Program-made: the position numbers and the translations under genes
Assembly: GCA_022376925.1 (NCBI GenBank)
Contig: JAIOJX010000026.1
Span: forward strand, 250,167,330-250,231,329
Direction: 5' to 3'
Origin: Tragulus kanchil
Lineage: Eukaryota > Chordata > Mammalia > Artiodactyla > Tragulidae
DNA length: 64,000 nucleotides
Shown here: one piece after another, positions 1 through 12,215 of the stretch
Layout of the letters: every line of letters begins with the position of its first letter
Position numbering within the stretch: position 1 is the stretch's first letter
Notes under the pieces: model-generated
The model's input: only the letters and a program-made list of their open reading frames with translations
What the model was told of the DNA's origin: nothing
Databases searched by the model: none

Positions 1-2660
1 CTCTGCTCGCAATGTGGGAAGAAGTGTTCCTGACTCATTTTGGTTGTCTCCCCGTGGGATATCTGGGGAGTACATGGCTGCCCCAACGAGGGTTTCCTGC
101 ACAGGCTCTATATTGCACATTCTGGTTTTGCAGGACATCTTAAATGAGGACTGTGCACGTGACAGGACAGCAGAGAAGGAGCACAGAGCTCCCACCTCTC
201 TTCCACTCCAGTGCCCTCTGCGACCTTCTTCTCTGGAAATCAGGGACAGAGCCTCCAAGGCTGCCAATCTTTGCTCTGTGTACCATCAGCCAGGGGCTGC
301 CACACCCCCACTCCCTTTCCGGAAGCTTTCAAACCACAGAGATAAACTCTTCAAAAGATCGGCAGCACTCCAGTTTGTTAACAACAGTCTTAAAATGCCA
401 GCCTCTAGGCATCATGGCACCGAGAACTCAAGGCAAAAACATCTAGAACTAGTTTAAGTCTGGTTAAACTCCTCCTTCTAGCTCCCCATCCTACCCCACC
501 CCAGGGAAAATCCCAGACGCAGTAATTTCTAGACTCTTTTCTTTCCAGCCCAAATGATGCCACAGAGATCAAGATATCCAAGGGTGAAAAACTGGGGCAG
601 AGCTCAAGCTTCTGACATTGCTGCTTTCCTGTCCACTTTCCCAATCACGTCCCAAGGTCCTACAGGGCCACAACTCCGAGAAAGGTCAGAGAAAGAAGGA
701 ATCCCAATCCCATGACTATAGGCTTTGTGCATCTGGAGTCTAGCCTTTATAACATGATCTTTGCTTTGCCTTTTTTTAATCCCATGTCTAATGAATATGG
801 TCCACAAGAATTCATGAACTCCCAAATTCAACACACCTAAGAAGACTGGCTTCCTCATCACAGACTGAAGATCCTACAGTCACCAGGAGACAGCTGAGTG
901 TGGATCATTTTGAGTTTATTCTTTCTTACTCCTGAGCCCACAGAAGGGCTCCCGGTACCTATACTCCAGGTAGAAACAGAAAGCCTTACTTCATAGTGCT
1001 GTGAACCAGAACTGGCTCTTCAAGCACACATCCCCGGCCCGCACTCCCCTCTCCCTTGCCCCCGGGTCGCTACGGCGCGGGACACCATTCCCAACTGCCA
1101 TGATAATCTTGGACCTCGGCAGAAGAAAAACAGCTAAATCTGAGATGTGTCACGAGGCCACTGGCTGGGGAGCAAGAATATCTAAACACAAACTCAGGCA
1201 GGAGCAACAGGCCAGGGTTTCCACAGAGTCCCTTTGGCTCCCATGGCTGCACAGTACCGACGGCCTAAAGATAACGCACGTCTCTAAGAAGAGGCACTCT
1301 TTTAAATAGTAGCTTTAGTACCACCAGTCACTTCAGAAGTATTTCCTTCCAGAGCCTGCTTCCATCCACACCAGTGTGCCAAGCCTGCCCAACCATGGCA
1401 AGCCCGCAGCAGAGATAAAAGCCCAGAAGGAAATGGAAAGAGTCCCAAACGGAAACAGACAGCTCCTAACATGCTGGGATGCTATTCTGTGCCCACATTT
1501 GGACCGCTGAGAAAGAATTATCGAGCAAAGAGACACCTTGTAGAAGCGATCGACACTGGGGATTAAAACTCAGGTTGGAGGGAAAAAAATCAAACAAAAC
1601 AGTTTAACTCAATGCCTCCCCTTTCTAAAACTGTGGCAGAGTATACCATGATGGCTACTGTCCAGGGTTTTTTTTAGGAAAGCCTTTCCCGCCAAGAAAA
1701 AACACAGACCTCTCCATCTGTCTGTTGGACCCCAGTTTGGCTGAGCAAGGAGAACTGTGTGGTGTCTTCAGCACATATTGTACATACACAGCCACGGGGC
1801 CACCCACTAACCACAGAAGTGCCCAGTGGAACTGCTCAAAAGAGCCTGCTGCTTTTTTGTTGCCTTTCAAGCCAGGACCAAAGTTCCCAAGATCTTCCTA
1901 AAAACCACTGAGATCTGCTCAGCCCCTCACCTCGCCGACAAGGGAGCCCACACTGTCCTAAATGGCAGTCGGCCAGGGGCTGGTGTACAAGGGACAGGTG
2001 CGCAGTGGGCTATTTTCAGTGGCTATCAGCTCAATCGCGAGCGGCACATGCTCAGTAGCCAGGCAAGTTTTGGTTGCTTTTCAAGCTCTGGGCAGCCAAG
2101 ACATACACCTTTCACAGCTGCCAGGGCAACCAGCTGCCCAGTCCTCCTCCCAAGACGGGAGCAATGAAAACAGTGTAACCTGGCCAGACACCATGCCAGC
2201 CAGCCAGCAAGCTGCACCTCTCATGTCACTGCCAGGGTTATTCTGGGCTGGGCTTATTGACACTCCATGGCAACACAGGAACAAAGGGCCAGCGAGAGGG
2301 ATTTAAATGTCTTGCAAAAGTTGCTAGAAAAGTCAGCAGCCCAGGCTTCTATTTTCATAATAAAAGTAGCAGTAGAATTATTATTAGATTACTGTTGTTT
2401 GCGGCTGTTGTTATAATTTGTGAGCTACCTGCCACAAAGGTCTTCTCTTGGAACTAAGGGAGCTGGGTTTTGTTTTTGTTTTGTTTTGTTTCGTTGGCCA
2501 CCATCAAGTTGCTATAGTTGGGATATCTTTGAAAAGGCAGCATGTGGGCCTGTCTACCCCAGGCCTGCAGGAGGACTAGTTTTTTCCAGTGCCATCCCCT
2601 CTCATCTTCCTAGCCTGTGCCTACCACACCATTCCTTCAAAAAACACAAACTGCACCTGA
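1..2660. other. Single-copy DNA, no gene recognised
   Basis: I see no recognisable repeat or coding exon here. Open frames on both strands are at most about 147 codons and resemble no family I know. Base composition is somewhat richer in G+C than most of the window, with a small CpG-containing patch near 1035-1085, but nothing large enough to call a CpG island. A T-rich (TTTTG)n-like tract lies at about 2465-2495. It could be intronic or intergenic; a short non-coding conserved element cannot be excluded by eye. Confidence 0.5.
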
Positions 2661-2673
2661 TTACTCTTTCAAT

Positions 2674-2890
2674 GGGCTTCCTAGGTGGCTCACTGGTAAA
2701 GGATACATCTGCCAATGCAAGAGTCACAGGTTTGATCCCTGGGTCAGGAAGATCCCCTGGAGAAGGAAATGGCAACCCGCTCCAATATTCTTGCCTGGAG
2801 AATCCCAGGGACAGAGGAGCCTGGTGGGTTATAGTCCATAGGACTGCAAAAGAGTCAGACACAGCGTAGCAACTAAACAATAACAACAAT
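2674..2890 (+). mobile_element. BOV-tA SINE
   Basis: The element starts with a tRNA-Glu-like head (GGGCTTCCTAGGTGGCTCA, then a B-box-like GGTTTGATCC) and continues into the ruminant BovA body, recognisable from AAGATCCCCTGGAGAAGGAA, the TCTTGCCTGGAGAATCCCA block and the AGAGTCAGACA block near the 3' end. The tail is CAATAACAACAAT. Imperfect flanking repeats (CTCTTTCAAT upstream, TCTTTTAAT downstream) look like an aged target-site duplication. BOV-tA is a ruminant family, so this copy is the main taxonomic marker in the window. Open frames across it are SINE frames, not genes. Confidence 0.93.
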
Positions 2891-2961
2891 CTTTTAATAG
2901 CTCTCAGTGCCCTCAAGATCTAAGACAAAACATCTAGTGCACTAAGGCCCTGCTAGGCTAG

Positions 2962-3310
2962 TAGACCCTCAACTCTCACCCAGAATGCCTTCTGCAGCTA
3001 CTCTGGCCCTCCTGGCCCACCAGGTGGTATCCTCCATCCATCTGCTTCTCTGGGCTTGGTCCTTTCCCCGCTTAAAAAGTCCTCCTCAGTGATTCCTGTG
3101 CTGGTCTAATGCCTGTTTATCCTTCCAAACCTGACCTTCCTGAGCCTCTGTCCCCAGTCCCAGTGCCGAGTGCCATGAAGACCCTTCCTGCCAACACCCT
3201 GGTGCAGGGCTGTAACCTGTGTTTCCTGCAACTAGACTGCGACTCTGACAGCAGGAACCCCTGCTAGGTATGTCGACACCACCAGTGCCGATCCCTGTGC
3301 TCATGCTAAT
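2962..3310 (+). mobile_element. L2 LINE 3'-region fossil
   Basis: Word order matches the L2 3' region: an AGAATGCCTTCTGC block, a TTATCCTTCCAAACCTGACC block, then an ACTAGACTGCGACTCTGA block corresponding to the usual L2 'actagactgtgagctcc' motif, and a GCAGGAACCCC block. The match is degraded, as expected for a LINE that stopped moving before the placental radiation. Identification is from memory of the consensus, not from a search. Confidence 0.55.
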
Positions 3311-3470
3311 CCATCAGCTGTAAGAATGTTAAGACTGGTCCTCTCTTCCGCAACTTGGAATAAATTCTTTGAAAGGATGTGCTTTCTTTTTCTGTCCCCA
3401 GCCCAAATCAGTTCCTTGGTCTCTTAAGACCTTTGTGTATTATGATTACTCATTCGTCAAAAATATTCAT

Positions 3471-5705
3471 TGAGCACCAACTGCATGCCAGACACTGACT
3501 CAGATATGAGGAAGAACACAAAGACCACCACCAAGCCCCTCTTCCCTAGGGCTCACTGTGCACGGATGCCCCATGACACCACCCTGCCGCTGTCCAGCAT
3601 GGCACTGCAGGTAACGGCTCTGGACAGATGAGGCAACACACACAGAAACACAGTAAAAAGGAAGAAGACGGTGTTTGACTCTCTCTCTCCCCTGAGAAAG
3701 GCTTGATTCCTATGCAGGCCGCTGGTCTTCCTTTCAGAAGGCACTCTGACTAGCAACACCCCCTAAACCTGAACAAAAGTGACTGCGTGAAGCTTATGAA
3801 CTAGGAAACAATGTTAAAGATAAACAGAAGTCATGACTGTATAACTCTACATGGCATTTTGCAGGATTATATACATCACAGGAGTCGAAGGTTAAACTGG
3901 ACTTCTTTCTCTCTCTGTTCTTTACAACTTTCTCTGAATGGGTCTGGTTTTTGCAGGGAGGGGATTCATATTGGCTTGATGTAAATATCAGAATTTAGAA
4001 GATAAACAAATGCATAAATAATAAATAAAAAAAGGAGGTTACTTCCTGCTCCAAGTCACCATTTGAATAAAATATACAGACAGAGGTTTTTGCTTTTGCT
4101 TTAAGGTGAACTTCACCACCGTCTTCCCAGAGGAACTTTTCGTTCTCCCTCCTATTCCTTCTCTCCTTCCCACATCCCCCAAATATACCTATCCTCAGAA
4201 AGTCCATGTTCCACTTTAACCCATAACAAAGAACTAGAGGCAGCATAACAGAGGATCTAGGAAACACCCGGCTCTGCAGAGTTCAGATTCAGCTGATTAG
4301 AATCAGGCAGCAGCTGTTCCAGTGTTAGCCCCACGGCTGAGAAGGCACACATGTAAACTTCCCTCTTCCGGTCAAATCAATGGCTTGCAGAGAGCAGATG
4401 GTCAGGCTACATGAAGTTGTAAAAAATAAATAATAATAATAAAAAGGTCTGGATCACTCTGTTGGAGAAGGTCTGGGTTAGCTGTCAGAGTTTTCACCTG
4501 AGGGCAGCAAGGACTTCCAGCAGTGAGCTCTTGAGAGCAGAGGGTCTTTCTGTGGGTTATGACCCATTTTGGGTAGGGAAATCCATTTAGTGATTCAGGG
4601 TTTTTGAGCACCAACTGCATGCCAGACACTGACTAAAAAACACAAAGACCACCACCAAGCCCTTTTGTGCACGGATGCCCCATGCACCACCCTGCCGCTG
4701 TCCAGCATGGCACTGCAGGTAACGGCTCTGGACAGATGAGGCAACACACACAGAAACACAGTAAAAAGGAAGAAGACGGTGTTTGACTCTCTCTCTCCCC
4801 TGAGAAAGGCTTGATTCCTATGCAGGCCGCTGGTCTTCCTTTCAGAAGGCACTCTGACTAGCAACACCCCCTAAACCTGAACAAAAGTGACTGCGTGAAG
4901 CTTATGAACTAGGAAACAATGTTAAAGATAAACAGAAGTCATGACTGTATAACTCTACATGGCATTTTGCAGGATTATATACATCACAGGAGTCGAAGGT
5001 TAAACTGGACTTCTTTCTCTCTCTGTTCTTTACAACTTTCTCTGAATGGGTCTGGTTTTTGCAGGGAGGGGATTCATATTGGCTTGATGTAAATATCAGA
5101 ATTTAGAAGATAAACAAATGCATAAATAATAAATAAAAAAAGGAGGTTACTTCCTGCTCCAAGTCACCATTTGAATAAAATATACAGACAGAGGTTTTTG
5201 CTTTTGCTTTAAGGTGAACTTCACCACCGTCTTCCCAGAGGAACTTTTCGTTCTCCCTCCTATTCCTTCTCTCCTTCCCACATCCCCCAAATATACCTAT
5301 CCTCAGAAAGTCCATGTTCCACTTTAACCCATAACAAAGAACTAGAGGCAGCATAACAGAGGATCTAGGAAACACCCGGCTCTGCAGAGTTCAGATTCAG
5401 CTGATTAGAATCAGGCAGCAGCTGTTCCAGTGTTAGCCCCACGGCTGAGAAGGCACACATGTAAACTTCCCTCTTCCGGTCAAATCAATGGCTTGCAGAG
5501 AGCAGATGGTCAGGCTACATGAAGTTGTAAAAAATAAATAATAATAATAAAAAGGTCTGGATCACTCTGTTGGAGAAGGTCTGGGTTAGCTGTCAGAGTT
5601 TTCACCTGAGGGCAGCAAGGACTTCCAGCAGTGAGCTCTTGAGAGCAGAGGGTCTTTCTGTGGGTTATGACCCATTTTGGGTAGGGAAATCCATTTAGTG
5701 ATTCA
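3471..5705. repeat. Tandem doublet 1, unit about 1.1 kb
   Basis: Copy 1 is 3471-4597 and copy 2 is 4605-5705, with a steady offset of 1108 over most of the length. The first ~80 bp of copy 2 have lost about 26 bp relative to copy 1: the AGATATGAGGAAGA part and the CCTCTTCCCTAGGG part are missing or altered. Beyond that the copies look almost identical. No repeat family explains the duplication. It is one of 22 such doublets and is probably an unmerged assembly overlap. Confidence 0.95.
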
Positions 5706-6062
5706 AGACAAGGTTTCTCTCTAAATGAAGTAAGACTAAATAGAATAATAAAAGAGAGAAGAAACAGGAGAATATTAATCACTCATTCATGAAATTTCCT
5801 TTTCAGATGGGAGTCCGACTCTACAATGTTCATAAATGTAGGTGTGCTGGGTCCAACTTTAAAATCTTTCTTACTGTGATCCTGTGAGTCACAGGGACGA
5901 TGCTGAAGGTTGCCCTGCCCTGTATCTCACACGAGCTTGGGATTGACATGAGTTCTGAGTAATTATGACTATTTCATATAACCATTTTCTGTGGAAGCTT
6001 GCCCGAGGTCATGCTGGGCTGCAGAGGGAAGTTTGCAGCAGTGTTTGGGGAATTGCAAATTA
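5706..6062. other. Single-copy DNA, nothing recognised
   Basis: This stretch lies between doublet 1 and an antisense L1 tail. It has no open frame of note and no repeat I can name. Confidence 0.4.
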
Positions 6063-6370
6063 ATTTTTTTCATTTCTAACTTTTTATGGAAGTATAGTTG
6101 CCGTACAATGTTGTGTTAGTTTCTGGTATTGAGCAAAGTGTTGATTATACAGACATACATGTATATTCTTTCTCATGTTCTTTTCTACTATGGTGTATTA
6201 CAGTACAGTGAATACAGTTCCCTGTGCTATACAGTAGGGCCTTGTTGTTTACCTAATTTTATAGAGAGTAGTTTATATCTGCGAAGCCCAAACTCCTGAT
6301 ATATCCCTCTCCTATGTCCTTTCCCTTTTGGTCACCATAAGTTTGCTTTCCATGTCTTAAGCCTACAAAT
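6063..6370 (-). mobile_element. L1 3'-end fragment, antisense
   Basis: Read on the plus strand it runs TTTTATGGAAGTATAGTTG, then ACAATGTTGTGTTAGTTTCT, then TCCCTGTGCTATACAGTAGG and CCTTGTTGTTTACC. This is the antisense of the common artiodactyl L1 3' UTR. It is 5' truncated and moderately diverged. It is single-copy here, lying just outside doublet 2. Confidence 0.8.
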
Positions 6371-6425
6371 GTATTTTTAAACGTTTTGTTTTCTTGGTGT
6401 TAACTTTCTAAGAGCAAAACGTAGC

Positions 6426-8545
6426 ACTCATGACATCTCTACCAATCTCCTGCTTCCTCCATTTTTCCATGAGGAGGAGACAATATCCATGCTCTCCTCC
6501 TTGAAACTGATCTTTGTAGAAGAGATGCTTGGAAGCTGTTACACTGCCCACTCACTGTTGACCACAGGAAACCATTTAATGAGCTAGGATTTTGGATTTG
6601 TTTTCCCATCTGTTCAATATTTGACTCTGAATTTTTAGAGTTCTCCCCACATCCTACCACTTCTCTCATACAAATGCACTGAATATACGCATTTTATAAT
6701 GTTCACAAGAAAAAAAAATTGGATGTGGCTTTAGTTTAACTACCTACAGCTGAAACAAACATTACCCAGGAAGGAAAAGCTGAAAGGAAGGCTTCATCCG
6801 AGCTCACCTGGCATCAGTAATATACTCATTCTGTTAGGTGAGAAAATGTGACAGAAAAGAAGCAGTATCTTAAACATGCACAGCTGCATCTGATATTTAC
6901 ATTTTAGGTCCTCATAGTGGCTAATAGCTCAGTACCTCTCATCTCTCTTCCCAACAAATCACTCATACAATGATGTGTTAACAAAAAAAAAAATTGATTC
7001 TGAACAAAAAGAATACATTATAGTAATGAGAAATGAGAGCAACAAATTTAATACTGAGACATTTCTCTTATACTCACTCACCCCTTCACGAACTTCCTGC
7101 ACTCTCAATAATGAGAAATTCAAAGAAAGGCTTATTCTATTCTTCACCCACAGTGGCAAAGAGGGGCACCTTTGTGGACCCTAACAAAAAGTCCATTGAA
7201 GTGATTGCTTTCCTTCCCTCATTGAGTAATTGGGCTGGAAAGTCTGAGTAGTGATGGCTTCGGAAATACTAAAATCAAGTCAAGCCAGAAAACAATTTAG
7301 TACTTAGCAATCTTCTCGAGAACAGGTCAAAATCCTTCGCAACAAAACTCTGCAGAAGTCCAGCCTTTCTTGCTGCAAGAAAACCCAACTATGGCCCGCA
7401 AATGTAATAAAATGTGGGTCATCCCAGCTTTGAAATATTTTTGAAGAAGCAGTACGGTATTCCACTTTAATTCAACAAAAAACTTTTTTTTACAGAGCAA
7501 ACTCATGACATCTCTACCAATCTCCTGCTTCCTCCATTTTTCCATGAGGAGGAGACAATATCCATGCTCTCCTCCTTGAAACTGATCTTTGTAGAAGAGA
7601 TGCTTGGAAGCTGTTACACTGCCCACTCACTGTTGACCACAGGAAACCATTTAATGAGCTAGGATTTTGGATTTGTTTTCCCATCTGTTCAATATTTGAC
7701 TCTGAATTTTTAGAGTTCTCCCCACATCCTACCACTTCTCTCATACAAATGCACTGAATATACGCATTTTATAATGTTCACAAGAAAAAAAAATTGGATG
7801 TGGCTTTAGTTTAACTACCTACAGCTGAAACAAACATTACCCAGGAAGGAAAAGCTGAAAGGAAGGCTTCATCCGAGCTCACCTGGCATCAGTAATATAC
7901 TCATTCTGTTAGGTGAGAAAATGTGACAGAAAAGAAGCAGTATCTTAAACATGCACAGCTGCATCTGATATTTACATTTTAGGTCCTCATAGTGGCTAAT
8001 AGCTCAGTACCTCTCATCTCTCTTCCCAACAAATCACTCATACAATGATGTGTTAACAAAAAAAAAAATTGATTCTGAACAAAAAGAATACATTATAGTA
8101 ATGAGAAATGAGAGCAACAAATTTAATACTGAGACATTTCTCTTATACTCACTCACCCCTTCACGAACTTCCTGCACTCTCAATAATGAGAAATTCAAAG
8201 AAAGGCTTATTCTATTCTTCACCCACAGTGGCAAAGAGGGGCACCTTTGTGGACCCTAACAAAAAGTCCATTGAAGTGATTGCTTTCCTTCCCTCATTGA
8301 GTAATTGGGCTGGAAAGTCTGAGTAGTGATGGCTTCGGAAATACTAAAATCAAGTCAAGCCAGAAAACAATTTAGTACTTAGCAATCTTCTCGAGAACAG
8401 GTCAAAATCCTTCGCAACAAAACTCTGCAGAAGTCCAGCCTTTCTTGCTGCAAGAAAACCCAACTATGGCCCGCAAATGTAATAAAATGTGGGTCATCCC
8501 AGCTTTGAAATATTTTTGAAGAAGCAGTACGGTATTCCACTTTAA
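6426..8545. repeat. Tandem doublet 2, unit 1075 bp
   Basis: Copy 1 is 6426-7470 and copy 2 is 7501-8545, with a constant offset of 1075 and no length change that I noticed. Even the A-runs near 6710 and 7785 agree. Between the copies lie 30 bp (7471-7500) with a T8 run that match neither end of the unit. The small open frames inside simply repeat at +1075. Content is unclassified, A+T-rich single-copy DNA. Confidence 0.95.
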
Positions 8546-9300
8546 GTTATCTGTGTCATGCTCATCCCTGCAGATGCTCACAGGGACAATGGCAAAACCA
8601 AACAAGGAGGTTCTGGAACAAAAATGGACTTTCCTCGGGTGGCGTGATGGCAGTATTAGAGCATGATTAGTCTTATTAATGGGGAGGAAAAGGAAGGATA
8701 TACGGGTAATTAGGACTCAAGTGCTCTTCTCTGTGAGAGCAAATACAGCTCTCCCTGCAGCTGGAGTTGTATATATAATGAACATGAAAAATGAATCCTG
8801 GAATGAAGAGAGAGATAAAAAAAAAAAATACCAGGTAAAAGGATTCATCATTTCCTATCATAAGCTCTCAACCTCAGCCTGTCAAAAAGGCTGGACTAAG
8901 CTGGATTCTAGCATGTGCCAGACAGACACAATGTGAATGTGAACGTAGCTAATTTAGGGTACCAAAAATATGCAAAATTCTGAAGAAGACTGATAATGAC
9001 TGAAACTCTTAAACACCATTCCTCAAAGTACATCACACCTTTTCCGGGCTGTATAAACCTTCGGCAAGAGTCTTAAACAATTCAAAAGCATATCCCCATT
9101 AACCTATCTCATTAGGGTAATGATAAGGATTACAGGAAATAATGAATATAGAACAGCCTAGCATTTGACACAAATTAACCACTCAATAAACAGTATCTAT
9201 AAATCATTAAAGACATGGCCATAATAAACAGTATTTTCCAGACTTAGGTCTTTTTGGCCCCAGAGCATTTAGGATTCCATAGAAATTGGAAATGTTCTAA
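8546..9300. other. Single-copy A+T-rich DNA, nothing recognised
   Basis: No gene or clear repeat is visible. An A9-10 run lies near 8818-8828. Short open frames here end quickly and have no recognisable motif. Confidence 0.4.
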
Positions 9301-9302
9301 AG

Positions 9303-9501
9303 CAGGGGTCTCCAAGCTCTGGTGATCTAATGTCTGGTGATCTGAAGTAGAGCTGATATAATAATAATTAAAATAAAGTGTACAATAAACATAATGTGTT
9401 TAAATCATCTCAAATTCAACCCCACCCCAACTCATCACCATCTGTGGCAAAACTGTCTTCCACGAAACTGGTCCCTGGTGTCAGAAAGCTTGGGGACCAA
9501 G
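9303..9501 (+). mobile_element. MER1-like hAT DNA transposon, short form
   Basis: It begins CAGGGGTCTCCAAGC and ends AGCTTGGGGACCAAG, the inverted-repeat ends of MER1-type hAT-Charlie elements. The right half (CAATAAACATAATGTG, then CTTCCACGAAACTGGTCCCT) follows the MER1 consensus. The centre of the full-length element is missing, giving about 200 bp. A clean 8-bp target duplication is not evident. The same short internal form occurs at 28182-28372. Confidence 0.75.
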
Positions 9502-9935
9502 TCAAACTTCACCAAATCAGTATTTGGGACCTATTATTCGAAATGTTACCACTATATCTAATCAATATTTAAGAGACATTTGGGAGTAATTTGGTAGACG
9601 ATGGGAAAGAAGCTTTGGGTTTTCTTGTTTGTTTTTAATAGACTAAGAGGAGTACACTACCCAACAAAATATATTAGGACAAAATCTCTATGATTCTTAT
9701 TTATGCGCCACGAATGTCACCTAACTCCACTGAAGCCCAATTAAAAAGCTGCCATAAGCTGCTCTACAGACACAAACACAGGTCCACTCCCTTAGCCATC
9801 TAAAACCCCGCACAAGACAATCCATGCAGCTAACAGAAAGCTTTTAGTTAGCCTCCCTATTATTTACCTCTTTCAGTTAAGTATTTTGTACTTAACATTT
9901 ACTTTATGACTAATGCTGAGTGTATTATAGTTAGG

Positions 9936-12102
9936 GGTTCTCAGTCGTGTTTTTCAAAAAAAAAAATTGGGGGCAAATTTGCAAAAACAAAGAGTCTTTT
10001 CATAAAATATGCTCCTGATAGCTAACGAGGAGTTGAGTCATAGAGGAAAGACAAGACTAAGGCCACCACTAATATGATTAAAGCACTCTAGGTTATAGCT
10101 GGATATTCTTTCTGGGTTTTTTTTTGTTTGTTTCTTTTTTTTTTTAAAGCTATTGTGACTAAAGGATGATGTGTTTTTTCCATGCTTGTAAACATCCTAG
10201 AGGTGGTGTTACATTCAATAGCAAAAGCTTAGTGGCATCCATTTCCATTTCAGCCAGACTAACTCATTTCATTACAGATCTTCACTGTGGCGTTAAGAGG
10301 TCATTTGCTGGATTCTTTGGGCAGCTTAAGAGCTTAAAACAGGAAAAAACAACCAATGGCTGAACTGTTAATACTGTTCCATAAATGCCCTTTTCACCTC
10401 CTCTTTCTCCATTCCGTCTCCACTTCTTCGCTATTCATACCACATTTCTACCTCAATTTCTTTTCCACTCTTTTTTTCTATTGTGCCTACAAGAGCCCAC
10501 CAGGACAGCACATGAAACTGTCCTACCATACTGTACCTAGGGACGCACATGGACTCTGGAGGGGCTTCATTCCACAACGGTCTTTAGATGTTGTTTTTAT
10601 GATCAAATAGTGTAGCAATTAAAAGAGGAAAAATTCGAGCAACTTGCTTTTTGTCTCCAGACATTATCCAGGTGTCCCTTGGGGGATAAAACTAACTCCT
10701 CGACTTAGAACTACTGTTAACCCATCAAACCTTCCCAGCCCATTTCTTCTTATTCCTCAGTCCTTCAACCTATCTTTTGGTTAAAACACTTCCTACTCCT
10801 TTAAACTTGCCATGCAGGATCCTTATTTCCTATCTTTTTGGTGCTAATTTAAATGGCTGCAATATTATTGGACTGTATCAAACAACACTGCTTATAGCGG
10901 GATACAGCCTTTTGATAAACAGGAACTTAATATGAGCTACTTTATGTAACTGTAAATGTTCCTAGTTGCAAAAAGGAACAGATATAGTTTGCATGTTTAT
11001 TGCCTTCCCATTTTTGCTTTCCAACCCAGGTTCTCAGTCGTGTTTTTCAAAAAAAAAAATTTGGGGGCAAATTTGCAAAAACAAAGAGTCTTTTCATAAA
11101 ATATGCTCCTGATAGCTAACGAGGAGTTGAGTCATAGAGGAAAGACAAGACTAAGGCCACCACTAATATGATTAAAGCACTCTAGGTTATAGCTGGATAT
11201 TCTTTCTGGGTTTTTTTTTGTTTGTTTCTTTTTTTTTTTAAAGCTATTGTGACTAAAGGATGATGTGTTTTTTCCATGCTTGTAAACATCCTAGAGGTGG
11301 TGTTACATTCAATAGCAAAAGCTTAGTGGCATCCATTTCCATTTCAGCCAGACTAACTCATTTCATTACAGATCTTCACTGTGGCGTTAAGAGGTCATTT
11401 GCTGGATTCTTTGGGCAGCTTAAGAGCTTAAAACAGGAAAAAACAACCAATGGCTGAACTGTTAATACTGTTCCATAAATGCCCTTTTCACCTCCTCTTT
11501 CTCCATTCCGTCTCCACTTCTTCGCTATTCATACCACATTTCTACCTCAATTTCTTTTCCACTCTTTTTTTCTATTGTGCCTACAAGAGCCCACCAGGAC
11601 AGCACATGAAACTGTCCTACCATACTGTACCTAGGGACGCACATGGACTCTGGAGGGGCTTCATTCCACAACGGTCTTTAGATGTTGTTTTTATGATCAA
11701 ATAGTGTAGCAATTAAAAGAGGAAAAATTCGAGCAACTTGCTTTTTGTCTCCAGACATTATCCAGGTGTCCCTTGGGGGATAAAACTAACTCCTCGACTT
11801 AGAACTACTGTTAACCCATCAAACCTTCCCAGCCCATTTCTTCTTATTCCTCAGTCCTTCAACCTATCTTTTGGTTAAAACACTTCCTACTCCTTTAAAC
11901 TTGCCATGCAGGATCCTTATTTCCTATCTTTTTGGTGCTAATTTAAATGGCTGCAATATTATTGGACTGTATCAAACAACACTGCTTATAGCGGGATACA
12001 GCCTTTTGATAAACAGGAACTTAATATGAGCTACTTTATGTAACTGTAAATGTTCCTAGTTGCAAAAAGGAACAGATATAGTTTGCATGTTTATTGCCTT
12101 CC
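9936..12102. repeat. Tandem doublet 3, unit about 1094 bp
   Basis: Copy 1 is 9936-11008 and copy 2 is 11029-12102. Near the start copy 2 has one extra T (AATTTGGGGG against AATTGGGGG). The 20 bp between copies (11009-11028) look like a scrambled version of the sequence that follows copy 2, since both contain a TTCC...AACCCAG string. That is typical of a noisy contig end. Otherwise the copies appear the same. Confidence 0.95.
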
Positions 12103-12103
12103 A

Positions 12104-12215
12104 AACCCAGTGTGTCTTTACACGTACAGCACACCTCGACTTGTATCAGCTGCACTCAGTGCTCAGTAGCTGTGTGTGGTGAGCTGCTCCCAGACAGAGC
12201 GATGCAGATCCATAG
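12104..12215 (+). mobile_element. Probable hAT-type MER fragment
   Basis: The run ACACGTACAGCACACCTCGA, then GTGCTCAGTAGCTGTGTGTGG and AGACAGAGCGATGCAGAT resembles the right end of a common mammalian hAT MITE whose consensus ends with 'agcacatctcaatt...tcaagtgctcaatagccacatgtgg'. Only the 3' end is present. I am not sure of the family name. Confidence 0.45.

Noticed and set aside
1020..1090. A small GC-rich, CpG-containing patch
   Set aside because: Too short for a CpG island and without a recognisable promoter motif or first exon.
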